A stretch of DNA of 28,624 nt from Candidatus Staskawiczbacteria bacterium (GCA_903835075.1 CAILLM010000010.1:1-28624); one strand, 5' to 3'. Numbered from the stretch's first letter, positions 6,409 through 14,568 are shown. Numbers and translations: made by a program. The notes: generated by a model not told the origin, from the letters alone.

Positions 6409-7671
6409 ATGGCAGAAAAATTTTTAATAAACGGTGGTAAAAAATTATCTGGAACTATTTCAGTAAATGGTGCAAAAAATTCAGCGCTTAAAATTTTGGC
6501 AGCGCTGGTTTTGTCTAATGAAAAATGCACAATAAACAACTTTCCCTTTATTGGGGATACGTTAGATGCTCTTGAAATTTTAAAAAATTTGGGGGCTAAT
6601 TATGAAATAGATAAAGAAAAAAAGGTAGTAGTGATTGACCCGTCATCAATAAACAAATCCCATTTAGATGCTCTTTTGGTGCGTAGGCTAAGAAGCTCAA
6701 TTTTATTTGCTGGACCAATGTTAGTTAGATTTGGCGAGGTGCAAATGAGCCATCCTGGTGGGTGTGTTATTGGAAAAAGGCCAATAGATATGTTTTTAGA
6801 TGGGTTTGAAAAACTTGGAGCAAAAATAGAATTTAATGATGAAGGGTTTAAGCTAAAAATTAAAGATAAAAAATTAAAAGGAGCAAAAATATTTTTCTCT
6901 CAAATAACAGTTACTGGCACAGAAGAAATGATGATGACAGCTGTTTTATCAGAAGGAAAAACAATTTTACAAAATTGTGCTACAGAGCCTGAAATTGCTG
7001 TTTTAGCTGATTATTTAAACAAGTGCGGAGCCAAAATTAAAGGAGCTGGCACTAGCACAATAGAAATTGATGGTGTTGAAAAAATATCAGGTTCTAATTT
7101 TTATGTAATGCCCGACAGAATTGAAGCAGGAACGTTTGTCATAATGGGACTTATTACTAATAGTGAAATAAGAATTGAAAATTGTGTGCCCGAACATTTG
7201 GGAGCAGTTATTCCTATTTTGGAATCTGCAGGGGCAAAATTTGAAATTGGAGAAAACTATATAATTACAAGGCCCAGTAAACTAAAAGCAATTTCCATCA
7301 CTACTCACGAGTATCCTGGATTTGCTACAGACTTGCAGTCCCCATACACGCTTTTAATGACGCAAGTTGATGGTCAATGTATTGTGCACGAATCAATTTT
7401 TGAAGGTAGGCTATTTTTTGCAGATCAACTTGTAACCATGGGAGCTAACATAACTATGTGTGACCCTCACAGAATTGTTATAAATGGGCCAACAAAATTA
7501 ATAGGTAAAAAACTGACAAGTCCGGACTTAAGAGCTGGTATTACGATGGTTTTAGCGGGCATGATAGCTAAAGGTTCAACAACCATTGAAAATATTTTTC
7601 AAATTGACAGGGGTTATGAAAAAATAGAGGAGCGCTTACAAAATTTAGGAGCAGATATTCAGCGAATTTAA
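6409..7671 (+). CDS. murA: UDP-N-acetylglucosamine 1-carboxyvinyltransferase MurA
   Basis: Catalyses the first committed step of peptidoglycan precursor synthesis, transfer of enolpyruvate from PEP to UDP-GlcNAc, in the cytoplasm. The 420-residue length is normal. Substrate-binding Lys23-Asn24 lie in NGAKNSALK, and the catalytic loop PGGCVIGKRP keeps the cysteine (Cys119), so the protein should be fosfomycin-sensitive in the usual way. The C-terminus has the family's LRAGITMVLAGM and RGYEKIEERL. It is followed after 31 nt by mreB, so wall precursor synthesis and cell-shape control are adjacent. No Shine-Dalgarno is visible. Confidence 0.96.
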   Translation: MAEKFLINGGKKLSGTISVNGAKNSALKILAALVLSNEKCTINNFPFIGDTLDALEILKNLGANYEIDKEKKVVVIDPSSINKSHLDALLVRRLRSSILFAGPMLVRFGEVQMSHPGGCVIGKRPIDMFLDGFEKLGAKIEFNDEGFKLKIKDKKLKGAKIFFSQITVTGTEEMMMTAVLSEGKTILQNCATEPEIAVLADYLNKCGAKIKGAGTSTIEIDGVEKISGSNFYVMPDRIEAGTFVIMGLITNSEIRIENCVPEHLGAVIPILESAGAKFEIGENYIITRPSKLKAISITTHEYPGFATDLQSPYTLLMTQVDGQCIVHESIFEGRLFFADQLVTMGANITMCDPHRIVINGPTKLIGKKLTSPDLRAGITMVLAGMIAKGSTTIENIFQIDRGYEKIEERLQNLGADIQRI

Positions 7672-7696
7672 AATTAGAAATTAGAAATTTAAAATT
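7672..7696. repeat. AT-rich TTAGAAATT repeat
   Basis: AATTAGAAATTAGAAATTT is the reverse complement of the AAATTTCTAATTTCTAATT type run found at 14579-14602. The two copies flank the murA-mreB2 block in opposite orientation. Confidence 0.55.
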
Positions 7697-7702
7697 ATAT
7701 TT

Positions 7703-8710
7703 ATGTTTTCAAACAAAATTGCAATTGATCTAGGAACTTGTAACTCACTAGTGTATGTACATGGCAAGGGAGTTGTTTTATATGAGCCATCTGTTGTGGC
7801 TATTTCTTTGACAGATAATAAAATTTTAGCTGTTGGCGAAAATGCAAAAGAAATGATTGGCCGAACTCCTGCTGACATTAAAGTTTACAGGCCACTTAAA
7901 GATGGAGTTATTGCTGATTACCGTGTAACTCGTGCAATGATTAGTTATTTTATAAAGAAAACCAATTCTGGTATGAAAATATTCAAGCCCGAGTTGGTTG
8001 TTTCTGTCCCAGCGGGAATTACTAGCACCGAAAGGCGTGCAGTAATTGAAGCATCATTAGCAGCAGGAGCAAAGCAAGTTTATGTTGCTAAAGAACCTAT
8101 TTTAGCAGCAATTGGAGCGGGCATTCCAATTAATTCTTGCAATGGCCACATGATAATAAATATTGGTGGCGGAACTTCAGAAGTGGCTGTCATTTCTTTG
8201 GGCGGAATTGTTACTTGGCACTCTATAAGAACTGCAGGAGATAAAATAGACACAGCAATTGGTGAATACATTAAGAAAAAATATAATTTAGCAATTGGAA
8301 CGCAGTCTGCTGAAGAAATAAAAATAAAAATTGGGACAGCCCTACCGCAGAAAGAATTAAGGTTTCTAGAAATTCAAGGAAGAGACTTAATTTTAGGATT
8401 ACCAAGAAATATAAAAATATCTAACAACGAAGTTTGCGAGGCCATTTCAGATGTTTTGGCAGAAATTATTTTAGCAGTAAAACATGTTTTGGCCGAAACT
8501 CCGCCAGAACTTTCAGCTGATATAATGAATAAAGGCATTATTATGGCTGGCGGAGGCGCATTATTGCCAAAAATTAACGAATTAATTGCTCAAAGTACAG
8601 GAGTTCCTTGTTTCATAGCCGAAGAACCACTTTTCTGCGTAGTAAAAGGAACAGGAACTGTTTTGGAGAATCTTGAGGAGTACAAAAAAGTTGTAATGTC
8701 AAAAAAGTAA
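7703..8710 (+). CDS. mreB: MreB-family actin-like protein, paralogue 1
   Basis: Actin-fold ATPase that forms membrane-associated filaments guiding side-wall synthesis. Phosphate-1 motif IAIDLGTCNSLVYV (8-21, family DLGTANTLVY), phosphate-2 motif NIGGGTSEVAVISLGG and the adenosine motif MAGGGALLP are all present. At 335 residues it is slightly shorter than E. coli MreB (347) and lacks any C-terminal extension. It follows murA by 31 nt. A TAAAAT (7690-7695) ends 7 nt before the ATG, so it may also have its own leaderless start. A second paralogue is at 13507. Confidence 0.93.
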   Translation: MFSNKIAIDLGTCNSLVYVHGKGVVLYEPSVVAISLTDNKILAVGENAKEMIGRTPADIKVYRPLKDGVIADYRVTRAMISYFIKKTNSGMKIFKPELVVSVPAGITSTERRAVIEASLAAGAKQVYVAKEPILAAIGAGIPINSCNGHMIINIGGGTSEVAVISLGGIVTWHSIRTAGDKIDTAIGEYIKKKYNLAIGTQSAEEIKIKIGTALPQKELRFLEIQGRDLILGLPRNIKISNNEVCEAISDVLAEIILAVKHVLAETPPELSADIMNKGIIMAGGGALLPKINELIAQSTGVPCFIAEEPLFCVVKGTGTVLENLEEYKKVVMSKK

Positions 8711-8723
8711 TTTTTGCTCGAAT

Positions 8724-8895
8724 GCTCGGAAATAAGTTTTAGCCGGCACCGGCGTCGAAATTTCCAGCGAAATTTCGCGCCTTATTCTCGGCAGTTTATT
8801 CGCTAGGAGGCAGTTTCGCTTTTCGAAACTGAACTCCCGTCGCGAAACTATGCTAAACTGCCTCCGAAGATGCCTTTAAAACTTATTTACTCGCT
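8724..8895. repeat. GCTCGG...CTCGCT modular palindromic element, copy 4 (divergent, long)
   Basis: The outer arms AATAAGTTTTA (8731-8741) and TAAAACTTATT (8877-8887) are perfect. Nested inside are GGAGGCAGTTT/AAACTGCCTCC and a CGAAATTT hairpin. It starts GCTCGG and ends CTCGCT like the other copies and fills almost the whole 8711-8909 gap. Confidence 0.7.
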
Positions 8896-8896
8896 A

Positions 8897-8904
8897 TATA
8901 TTAT
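8897..8904 (+). promoter_or_regulatory. -10 box at the end of the palindromic element, next to holB
   Basis: TATATTAT provides overlapping TATATT and TATTAT hexamers ending 7 or 5 nt before ATG 8910, which fits a leaderless mRNA. The -35 side would fall in the repeat element. Confidence 0.4.
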
Positions 8905-8909
8905 CCATT

Positions 8910-9647
8910 ATGCTTACAGGACATAAAAAACAGAAGGAATTTTTGGAAAGAAAGCATGAATTAAATCAGTTATCTCATGCGTATTTATTTGTAGGTCAAA
9001 GAGAGATCGGAAAAAAGGATTTTGCCGTAGAATTTGCAGAAATAATTGGATGTAAGTTTCCAGACTTAATGATAGTGGCAAAAAAAGATGATAAAAGTGA
9101 AATTGATATTGCACAAATAAGAGAAGTCCAGAATTTTTTGTCATATAAGTCATACAACGGGGGAGTTAAGATGGTAATTGTTGACGAGGCCGAAAAAATG
9201 AATCAAGAGGCGCAAAGTTGTTTTTTAAAAACACTTGAAGAACCAAAGGGTCAAACGTTGATTATTTTGATAACTTCAAAACCTGATATGATGTTGCAGA
9301 CGATACTCTCGCGGTGCCAAGTTATAAAGTTTATAAAGTTAAAAGGGTCATCGGTAAATGCTGAAAGGCAAAAAAAAGAAAAGGAAATTTTAGACGGCTT
9401 GCTTCCTATAATTAATTCCAGCTTGGCAGACAAATTTAAATATGTAAAATCAATAGACTTTGAGAAGCAAGATCCAATAGAAATTTTAGAAGTTTTACAA
9501 AAATATTACCGCGATAAATTGCTTTCAGATTATTCACAAAAGAAAATAGTAAATATCTTAAAATTAATAGATAATATAAATAACAAATTAATGTTTACAA
9601 ATGCTAATCCAAAGTTAGCTTTGGAAATATTATTAATGGAAACATAA
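8910..9647 (+). CDS. holB: DNA polymerase III delta' subunit-like clamp-loader protein
   Basis: An AAA+ clamp-loader protein that helps load the sliding clamp for replication. The evidence is the N-terminal HAYLFVGQREIGKK (about 24-37; a degenerate P-loop with GKK for GKT/S), VKMVIVDEAEKMNQEAQSCFLKTLEEP (Walker B/box region), and SRCQ, the clamp-loader sensor-1 signature. Degenerate nucleotide binding is common in delta'. The protein is short, 245 residues against about 330, has no four-Cys zinc module, and the C-terminal collar domain looks abbreviated. It overlaps frr by one base (TAATG), so translation is coupled. Confidence 0.85.
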   Translation: MLTGHKKQKEFLERKHELNQLSHAYLFVGQREIGKKDFAVEFAEIIGCKFPDLMIVAKKDDKSEIDIAQIREVQNFLSYKSYNGGVKMVIVDEAEKMNQEAQSCFLKTLEEPKGQTLIILITSKPDMMLQTILSRCQVIKFIKLKGSSVNAERQKKEKEILDGLLPIINSSLADKFKYVKSIDFEKQDPIEILEVLQKYYRDKLLSDYSQKKIVNILKLIDNINNKLMFTNANPKLALEILLMET

Positions 9648-10204
9648 TGGCTACTTATAAAGAATTTATTGATAAAGCAAAACCAGAATTTGAAAAATCA
9701 CTCAAATTTCTGGAAGCAGAATTAGCTAAAATAAGAACTTCGCGGGCTTCACCGGCTTTGGTTGAAGACATAGAGGTTACTGCTTTTGGCCAAAAGTTTA
9801 CAATAAAGCAATTGGGTGCAATTTCAACGCCCTCCAACAATCAAATTGTTATTCAGCCTTGGGATACTTCATATATAGAACCAATGGAAAAGGCAATTGG
9901 CCAATCTGGTTTAGGAATGTCGTGCGTTGTTGATAAAAATTTGCTTAGGTTAAATTTGCCAATGTTAACAGAAGAATACAGATTGTCTTTGGGAAAAGTT
10001 TTGAATGAAAAAGCCGAGCAAACAAAACAAGTAATTCGCAGGCAAAGAGAAGACGTTTGGAATAAAATTCAAGCAGCTCAAAAAGCCAAAGAAATGTCTG
10101 AAGATGATAAATTCCGCGGAAAAGACGAGCTTCAGAAAATAGTTGATGATTATCAAGAAAAAATTAAGAGTTTAGTTGAGAAGAAAAAACAAGAATTAGC
10201 ATAA
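9647..10204 (+). CDS. frr: Ribosome recycling factor
   Basis: Splits post-termination ribosomes together with EF-G. 185 residues is the standard length. The N-terminal helix with LAKIRTSRASPALVEDIEV (about 27-45), the GAISTPSNNQIVIQPWD beta domain and the C-terminal R.RRQ...W.K helical domain match the family along its length. Its ATG overlaps the holB stop, and rseP follows 4 nt after its own stop, so the cluster is a tight operon. Confidence 0.97.
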   Translation: MATYKEFIDKAKPEFEKSLKFLEAELAKIRTSRASPALVEDIEVTAFGQKFTIKQLGAISTPSNNQIVIQPWDTSYIEPMEKAIGQSGLGMSCVVDKNLLRLNLPMLTEEYRLSLGKVLNEKAEQTKQVIRRQREDVWNKIQAAQKAKEMSEDDKFRGKDELQKIVDDYQEKIKSLVEKKKQELA

Positions 10205-10208
10205 CAAT

Positions 10209-11339
10209 ATGATATCAACAATTTTAACCTTAGTATTAGCACTTTTTAGCTTGGTTGCCTTAATGGTTATCCATGAATATGGGCATTTTATTATTGCTAA
10301 AAAGTTTGGTGTACGAGTAGATGAATTTGGAATTGGTTACCCGCCTAAAATTTGGGGTAAAAAAATTGGTGAAACTGAATATTCTATAAACTGGATACCG
10401 TTTGGAGCATTTGTAAGAATTTATGGAGAAGAAGGTGGCGTTGACGACTTGCGAAGTTTTCAAAATTTAAAAATTTGGAAAAGGGTTTTAATTGTAATCG
10501 GCGGGGTTGCTGCATTTTGGATTGCTGCAATTATTATTTTTTCGGTTTTGTTTGGAATTGGCGCTGATTTACCAGTTGGTGACCAAGATGTTGCTGGTTT
10601 AACTAATGCACAAGTGAAAATAGTTTCTGTTTCACAAAATTCGCCAGCAGGATTAGCTGGTATAAAAATTGGTGATACTGTGAAAGATATTATTGTTGGC
10701 AAAATTGATACTAAAGTTAGTAAAGTTGCGGAATTTCAAAAAATAACAAGTGACAACAAAGGAAAGCAAATAACTTTAACTATTGGCCGGGGAAACCAAG
10801 ATATAAATGTTAATTTAACGCCAAGAGTTAGTCCACCAGCAGGTGAGGGATCTGTGGGAGTGGGCCTAGAAAGAATGGCAACTCTAATTAAAAAAACAGT
10901 CTGGTATGAGACTCCAATTCAAGGAGTGGTATATACTTGGAATACAACTATAAATGCGTTGGCGGGGCTATATTCCACGTTTGCGGGGCTTTTTACCCAT
11001 AAGGGACTGCCAGCTGGAGCTGCATTTGCCGGTCCCATTGGAATAACTGTATTTTTGGCCAATGCAGCTAGCTATGGTGCAGGGTTTTTCTTGTATTTTA
11101 TTGGAACAATCGCTGTGTTGGTTGCCATATTTAATTTGTTTCCAATTCCAGCTTTAGATGGTGGAAAATTGATATTTTTGTTGTTGGAAAAAATAAAAGG
11201 CAAACCAGTTTCGGTAAAATGGGAACAAGGAATTACAATGGTTTTTTTCATAATTTTAATAACCTTGTCACTTTTCATAACCATAAGATTTGATGTTCCA
11301 CGACTTTTTGAATTTATAAAATCAGCTTTTGTAAAATAG
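10209..11339 (+). CDS. rseP: Site-2 intramembrane zinc metalloprotease (RseP/RIP family, M50)
   Basis: A membrane protease that cleaves transmembrane segments of regulators or signal-peptide remnants. HEYGH (22-26) in the first helix provides zinc ligands and the catalytic Glu. The third ligand is in NLFPIPALDGGKL near the C-terminus. A single PDZ domain (about 128-200, QNSPAGLAGIKIGDTV) sits between helices, and about four membrane segments are visible. 376 residues is a normal single-PDZ length. It lies in the frr operon, 4 nt after frr and 3 nt before the NUDIX gene. No partner anti-sigma factor is in the window. Confidence 0.92.
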   Translation: MISTILTLVLALFSLVALMVIHEYGHFIIAKKFGVRVDEFGIGYPPKIWGKKIGETEYSINWIPFGAFVRIYGEEGGVDDLRSFQNLKIWKRVLIVIGGVAAFWIAAIIIFSVLFGIGADLPVGDQDVAGLTNAQVKIVSVSQNSPAGLAGIKIGDTVKDIIVGKIDTKVSKVAEFQKITSDNKGKQITLTIGRGNQDINVNLTPRVSPPAGEGSVGVGLERMATLIKKTVWYETPIQGVVYTWNTTINALAGLYSTFAGLFTHKGLPAGAAFAGPIGITVFLANAASYGAGFFLYFIGTIAVLVAIFNLFPIPALDGGKLIFLLLEKIKGKPVSVKWEQGITMVFFIILITLSLFITIRFDVPRLFEFIKSAFVK

Positions 11340-11342
11340 TTT

Positions 11343-11795
11343 ATGGAAAAAGAAAGACATAAAATGACGCCAGCTTCTTATTTATTTTTAGTAAGAGATA
11401 ATAAAATTTTACTTTTACGCAGATTTAATACTGGATACGCAGACGGAAAATATAGCATGGTGGCAGGTCATGTTGATGCGGGTGAGGGATTTATAAATGC
11501 AATGATCAGAGAGGCCGAGGAAGAGGCCGGGATAAAAATAAAGCAGGAAGATTTAAAAGTTGTACATGTTATGAATAAAAAATATCTTGATTCGGAGCGA
11601 GTTCATATCTTTTTTGCTACTGATAAATGGGATGGCGAGGTTGTAAACAGGGAGCCCAGCAAATGTGACGATTTATCTTGGTTTGATATTAACAATTTAC
11701 CAGAAAATATAATTCCTGATGTTAACCAAGCTATTGAATATATAAAAAATAAAATATTTTACAGCGAACAAGGTTATCCAAAAATAGGTGATTAA
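11343..11795 (+). CDS. NUDIX hydrolase
   Basis: A 150-residue pyrophosphohydrolase acting on nucleoside diphosphate-X compounds. The NUDIX box is complete (residues 42-64, GHVDAGEGFINAMIREAEEE followed by AGI) and matches GX5EX7REUXEEXGU exactly. The exact substrate, such as 8-oxo-dGTP or a nucleotide sugar, cannot be told from sequence. It ends the holB-frr-rseP unit. The stop TAA forms the first bases of the CTATTCC repeat at 11796. Confidence 0.92.
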   Translation: MEKERHKMTPASYLFLVRDNKILLLRRFNTGYADGKYSMVAGHVDAGEGFINAMIREAEEEAGIKIKQEDLKVVHVMNKKYLDSERVHIFFATDKWDGEVVNREPSKCDDLSWFDINNLPENIIPDVNQAIEYIKNKIFYSEQGYPKIGD

Positions 11796-11827
11796 CTATT
11801 CCAATATTCCGCGGAATAACGGAATAG
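11796..11827. repeat. CTATTCC...GGAATAG palindrome, copy 1
   Basis: The outer arms CTATTCC and GGAATAG flank a perfect inner palindrome, ATTCCGCGGAAT. It begins immediately after the NUDIX stop TAA, and that TAA is shared by all copies. Confidence 0.9.
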
Positions 11828-11844
11828 TAGATAGTAAATAAATT

Positions 11845-11853
11845 TGGTATAAT
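11845..11853 (+). promoter_or_regulatory. Extended -10 promoter, leaderless winged-helix gene
   Basis: TGGTATAAT is a consensus extended -10. It ends 6 nt before ATG 11860, so transcription should begin at the A of the start codon. Confidence 0.7.
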
Positions 11854-11859
11854 ATTAAT

Positions 11860-12132
11860 ATGAACAAAAGTTATTACCAGATCGAAAGAATTGTGAAGGG
11901 TTTCGCCAACCATAGACGAATCGAAATTTTGGAATTATTAAGCCAAAATCCAGAAATGTCATTGGCGAGCATCGCGAAAACCCTGAATGTCAATTTTAGA
12001 ACTGCTTCAGACCACATCAGAAAAATGGCAACAGCGGGTTTTGTTATTAAGCGGTCTGAAGGATTGGTTGTCCATCACAAAATAACAATTAAAGGAGTCG
12101 CCGTTTTAAAGTTTTTAAAAACAATAATCTAA
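11860..12132 (+). CDS. ArsR/MarR-like winged-helix DNA-binding protein
   Basis: The 90-residue protein is little more than one winged helix-turn-helix. The HTH is at about 21-58 (IEILELLSQNPEMSLASIAK, then NVNFRTASDHIRKM), followed by a wing (about 60-78, FVIKRSEGLVVHHKIT). No metal-binding cysteines are present, so it is not a typical metal-sensing ArsR; the signal is unknown. Its promoter is an extended -10 that gives a leaderless transcript. It is flanked on both sides by copies of the CTATTCC palindrome, which could be its binding sites or simply repeat insertions. Confidence 0.85.
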   Translation: MNKSYYQIERIVKGFANHRRIEILELLSQNPEMSLASIAKTLNVNFRTASDHIRKMATAGFVIKRSEGLVVHHKITIKGVAVLKFLKTII

Positions 12133-12184
12133 CTATTCCAATATTCCCTGCCTGCCGGCAGGCAGGCGCGGGACAACGGAATAG
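12133..12184. repeat. CTATTCC palindrome copy 2, carrying a nested GCCTGCC palindrome
   Basis: CTATTCCAATATTCC and ACGGAATAG match copy 1. Between them lies CCTGCCTGCCGGCAGGCAGG (12147-12166, a perfect palindrome). It begins directly after the stop TAA of the winged-helix gene. Confidence 0.9.
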
Positions 12185-12193
12185 GCGATGATG

Positions 12194-12199
12194 TAAAAT
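12194..12199 (+). promoter_or_regulatory. -10 box for proS, leaderless arrangement
   Basis: TAAAAT ends 6 nt before ATG 12206. No clear -35 is seen, as the upstream bases are repeat sequence. Confidence 0.45.
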
Positions 12200-12205
12200 A
12201 AGCTT

Positions 12206-13465
12206 ATGCTTCAATCAAAATTATTTTATAAAATAAATAAAGATAAATCTTCCGAAATAGAATCTGTATCGCACGACTTGCTAGTGCGTGCGGGGTTTGT
12301 GGATCAACTAATGGCTGGGGTTTACACATTTTTGCCTTTAGGATTTTTAGTATTAAAAAATATTGAAAATATAATAAGAAAAAACATGGAAGAGGTTGGT
12401 GGGCAGGAAATGTTAATGCCAGCATTAAACCCAAAAGAAAATTGGATAAAAACAGGCAGGTGGGACACAGTTGATATTTTATTTAAATTAAAAGGTGTAG
12501 GTGACAAAGACTATGCCTTAGCTCCAACGCATGAAGAGGTAGTTGCCCCAACTGCAAAAAAGTTTATTTTTTCATATCGCGATTTACCACTTTCTGTTTT
12601 TCATATTCAAAATAAATTTAGAAATGAGTTAAGAGCAAAATCCGGAATTTTAAGAACAAGAGAATTTGTAATGAAAGATCTATATTCTTTTCATGCCAAT
12701 CAGGAAGATTTAGAAAGTTATTATGAAAAAGTTGCAGATACTTATATAAATATTTTTAAAGAAGTTGGAATAGGTGAATCAACTTATAGGACATTTGCAT
12801 CGGGAGGAAGTTTTTCTAAATATTCTGATGAATTCCAAACAATTACCAATGCCGGGGAAGACATAATTTATTTGTGTGAAAAATGCAAGCTGGCTATAAA
12901 TAAGGAAATAAAAGAGGAAAATCCAAAATGCACAAAATGCGGAGGAATAGATTTTGTAGAGAAAAAGGCGGTTGAAGTGGGAAATATCTTTAAAATGGGC
13001 ACAAGATATTCTGAACCATTTGACCTAAAATTTAAAGACAAAGACGGTACAGAAAAGTTGGTTTTGATGGGGTGCTATGGAATTGGTTTGGGAAGATTAT
13101 TGGGAACAATTGTTGAGGTTAATCATGACGAAAAAGGAATAATTTGGCCAAAATCTGTAGCACCATTCTTGGTTCATTTAATTCAGTTGGGTAGTAATGA
13201 TAAAGTTCAAGCCACGGCTCAAAAAATTTATCAAGACTTGAATAAAAATAATATTAAAGTATTATATGATGAAAGGGAGGACAAGTCTGCAGGAGAAAAA
13301 TTTGCCGAATCAGATTTAATGGGAACTCCTTTAAGAGTAATTGTTTCGGAAAAAACAGTCGCAAAAAATTCAGTTGAGCTGAAAGAGAGAAACAAGAGTG
13401 AAGCCAAAATAATCAAAATTAAAGATTTGCAAAAAGTTATCAACAATGTTTACAACCTTCTATAG
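12206..13465 (+). CDS. proS: Prolyl-tRNA synthetase, short form without editing domain
   Basis: Charges tRNA-Pro. The 419-residue class II enzyme has the FRNELRAKSGILRTREFVMKD motif-2 region, GCYGIGLGRLLG motif 3 and a C-terminal anticodon-binding domain (from about 330). Bacterial ProRS is usually about 570 residues because of an inserted editing (INS) domain between motifs 2 and 3. Here that domain is absent, and the short linker carries a CEKC...CTKC zinc-ribbon-like segment (about 226-249). Absence of the domain would remove cis hydrolysis of mischarged Ala-tRNA-Pro. The gene ends inside a hairpin repeat (13452-13490), which supplies the last codons and the TAG. ATG 12206 is leaderless-type. 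Confidence 0.93.
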   Translation: MLQSKLFYKINKDKSSEIESVSHDLLVRAGFVDQLMAGVYTFLPLGFLVLKNIENIIRKNMEEVGGQEMLMPALNPKENWIKTGRWDTVDILFKLKGVGDKDYALAPTHEEVVAPTAKKFIFSYRDLPLSVFHIQNKFRNELRAKSGILRTREFVMKDLYSFHANQEDLESYYEKVADTYINIFKEVGIGESTYRTFASGGSFSKYSDEFQTITNAGEDIIYLCEKCKLAINKEIKEENPKCTKCGGIDFVEKKAVEVGNIFKMGTRYSEPFDLKFKDKDGTEKLVLMGCYGIGLGRLLGTIVEVNHDEKGIIWPKSVAPFLVHLIQLGSNDKVQATAQKIYQDLNKNNIKVLYDEREDKSAGEKFAESDLMGTPLRVIVSEKTVAKNSVELKERNKSEAKIIKIKDLQKVINNVYNLL

Positions 13466-13490
13466 ATTTTTTGAAAGAAGGTTGCGAGGA
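13452..13490 (+). repeat. ACAACCTTC...GGTTGCGAG hairpin repeat, copy B
   Basis: ACAACCTTCTATAG, a T/A-rich loop, then GAAGGTTGCGAG. It overlaps the 3' end of proS, providing the last three or four codons and the stop. AAGGTT pairing gives a hairpin that could act as a terminator-like 3' end. Confidence 0.85.
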
Positions 13491-13506
13491 TTAAAAATTA
13501 TAAAAA

Positions 13507-14568
13507 ATGCTTAAAAAATTATCTTCATTACTATCAATAGACATGGCAATTGACCTAGGAACTGCAAATTCCTTGGTTTATGTAAAAGACAGGGGAATTA
13601 TTATTAATGAGCCCTCAGTTGTTGCTGTAAACAATAAAACAGGACAAATTTTAGCAATTGGAGAAGAAGCAAAAAAAATGGTTGGCCGAACTCCAGCTTA
13701 TATTTCTGCTACACGTCCCTTGGTCAATGGAGTTATTTCTGACTTTGAAGTGACTGAGCAAATGCTAAAATATTTTATTGAAAAAGCAACAACAACCAGC
13801 AAAAAATTATTTGGAATGGTGAGTATGCCCAGAGTTATTATTGGAATTCCTTGTGGAGTAACTGAAGTTGAAAGAAAGGCAGTCAGGGATGCTGCAAAAA
13901 ATGCAGGGGCACGCACGGTATTTTTAATTGAAGAGCCTTTGGCCTCGGCAATTGGTGCTAAATTGCCAGTGCAAGATGCTGGTGGAAATTTTATTGTTGA
14001 TATTGGTGGCGGAACAACAGAAGTTGCTGTTATTTCTTTGGGTGGAATTGTGGCTTCAAGAAGTTTGAGAGTAGCTGGTGATAAATTAAACAATGATATT
14101 GTTGATTTTGCTCAAAAAGAATACAAACTTTTGATTGGAGAAAGAACTGCAGAATCAATCAAAATAAATATTGGCTCGGCAATCCCAATGAAAGAAAAAA
14201 TGGAAATGCCAATGCGTGGCAGAAATTTAATTACAGGTTTGCCAGAAGAAGTTGTAATTTTTAATGATGATGTCCAGCGTGCTTTAGACCGCTCGGTAAA
14301 GCAAATTATTGCTGCAATAAAAATTACAATTGAAGAAACCCCACCAGAATTATTAGCAGATGTTATGACAAATGGAATTTATTTAGCAGGTGGAGGAAGT
14401 TTATTGCGTGGGTTAGATACTTTAATTTCTAAAGAAACAAAAATGCCCTGCAAAATAATTGACGACCCATTAACTTCGGTGGTTAGAGGTGCAGGAATTG
14501 CATTGGAGAATATTGAAACATTGTCGGAGGTTATGTCTAAAGACGACGAAAACGACGCACCATACTAG
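13507..14568 (+). CDS. mreB: MreB-family actin-like protein, paralogue 2
   Basis: A second full-length MreB, 353 residues. It has AIDLGTANSLVYV (about 14-26), matching the family better than paralogue 1, DIGGGTTEVAVISLGG and LAGGGSLLRGL. Unlike paralogue 1 it has a longer N-terminus with an amphipathic start (MLKKLSSLLSI), which may bind the membrane, and a charged C-terminal tail. Filament-forming cell-shape role as for MreB/Mbl. It follows proS by 41 nt and ends in a terminator. Two paralogues may form distinct or mixed filaments. Confidence 0.93.
   Translation: MLKKLSSLLSIDMAIDLGTANSLVYVKDRGIIINEPSVVAVNNKTGQILAIGEEAKKMVGRTPAYISATRPLVNGVISDFEVTEQMLKYFIEKATTTSKKLFGMVSMPRVIIGIPCGVTEVERKAVRDAAKNAGARTVFLIEEPLASAIGAKLPVQDAGGNFIVDIGGGTTEVAVISLGGIVASRSLRVAGDKLNNDIVDFAQKEYKLLIGERTAESIKINIGSAIPMKEKMEMPMRGRNLITGLPEEVVIFNDDVQRALDRSVKQIIAAIKITIEETPPELLADVMTNGIYLAGGGSLLRGLDTLISKETKMPCKIIDDPLTSVVRGAGIALENIETLSEVMSKDDENDAPY

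Noticed and set aside
13698..14093. 131-residue minus-strand frame
   Set aside because: A shadow of the second mreB, whose motifs are unmistakable.
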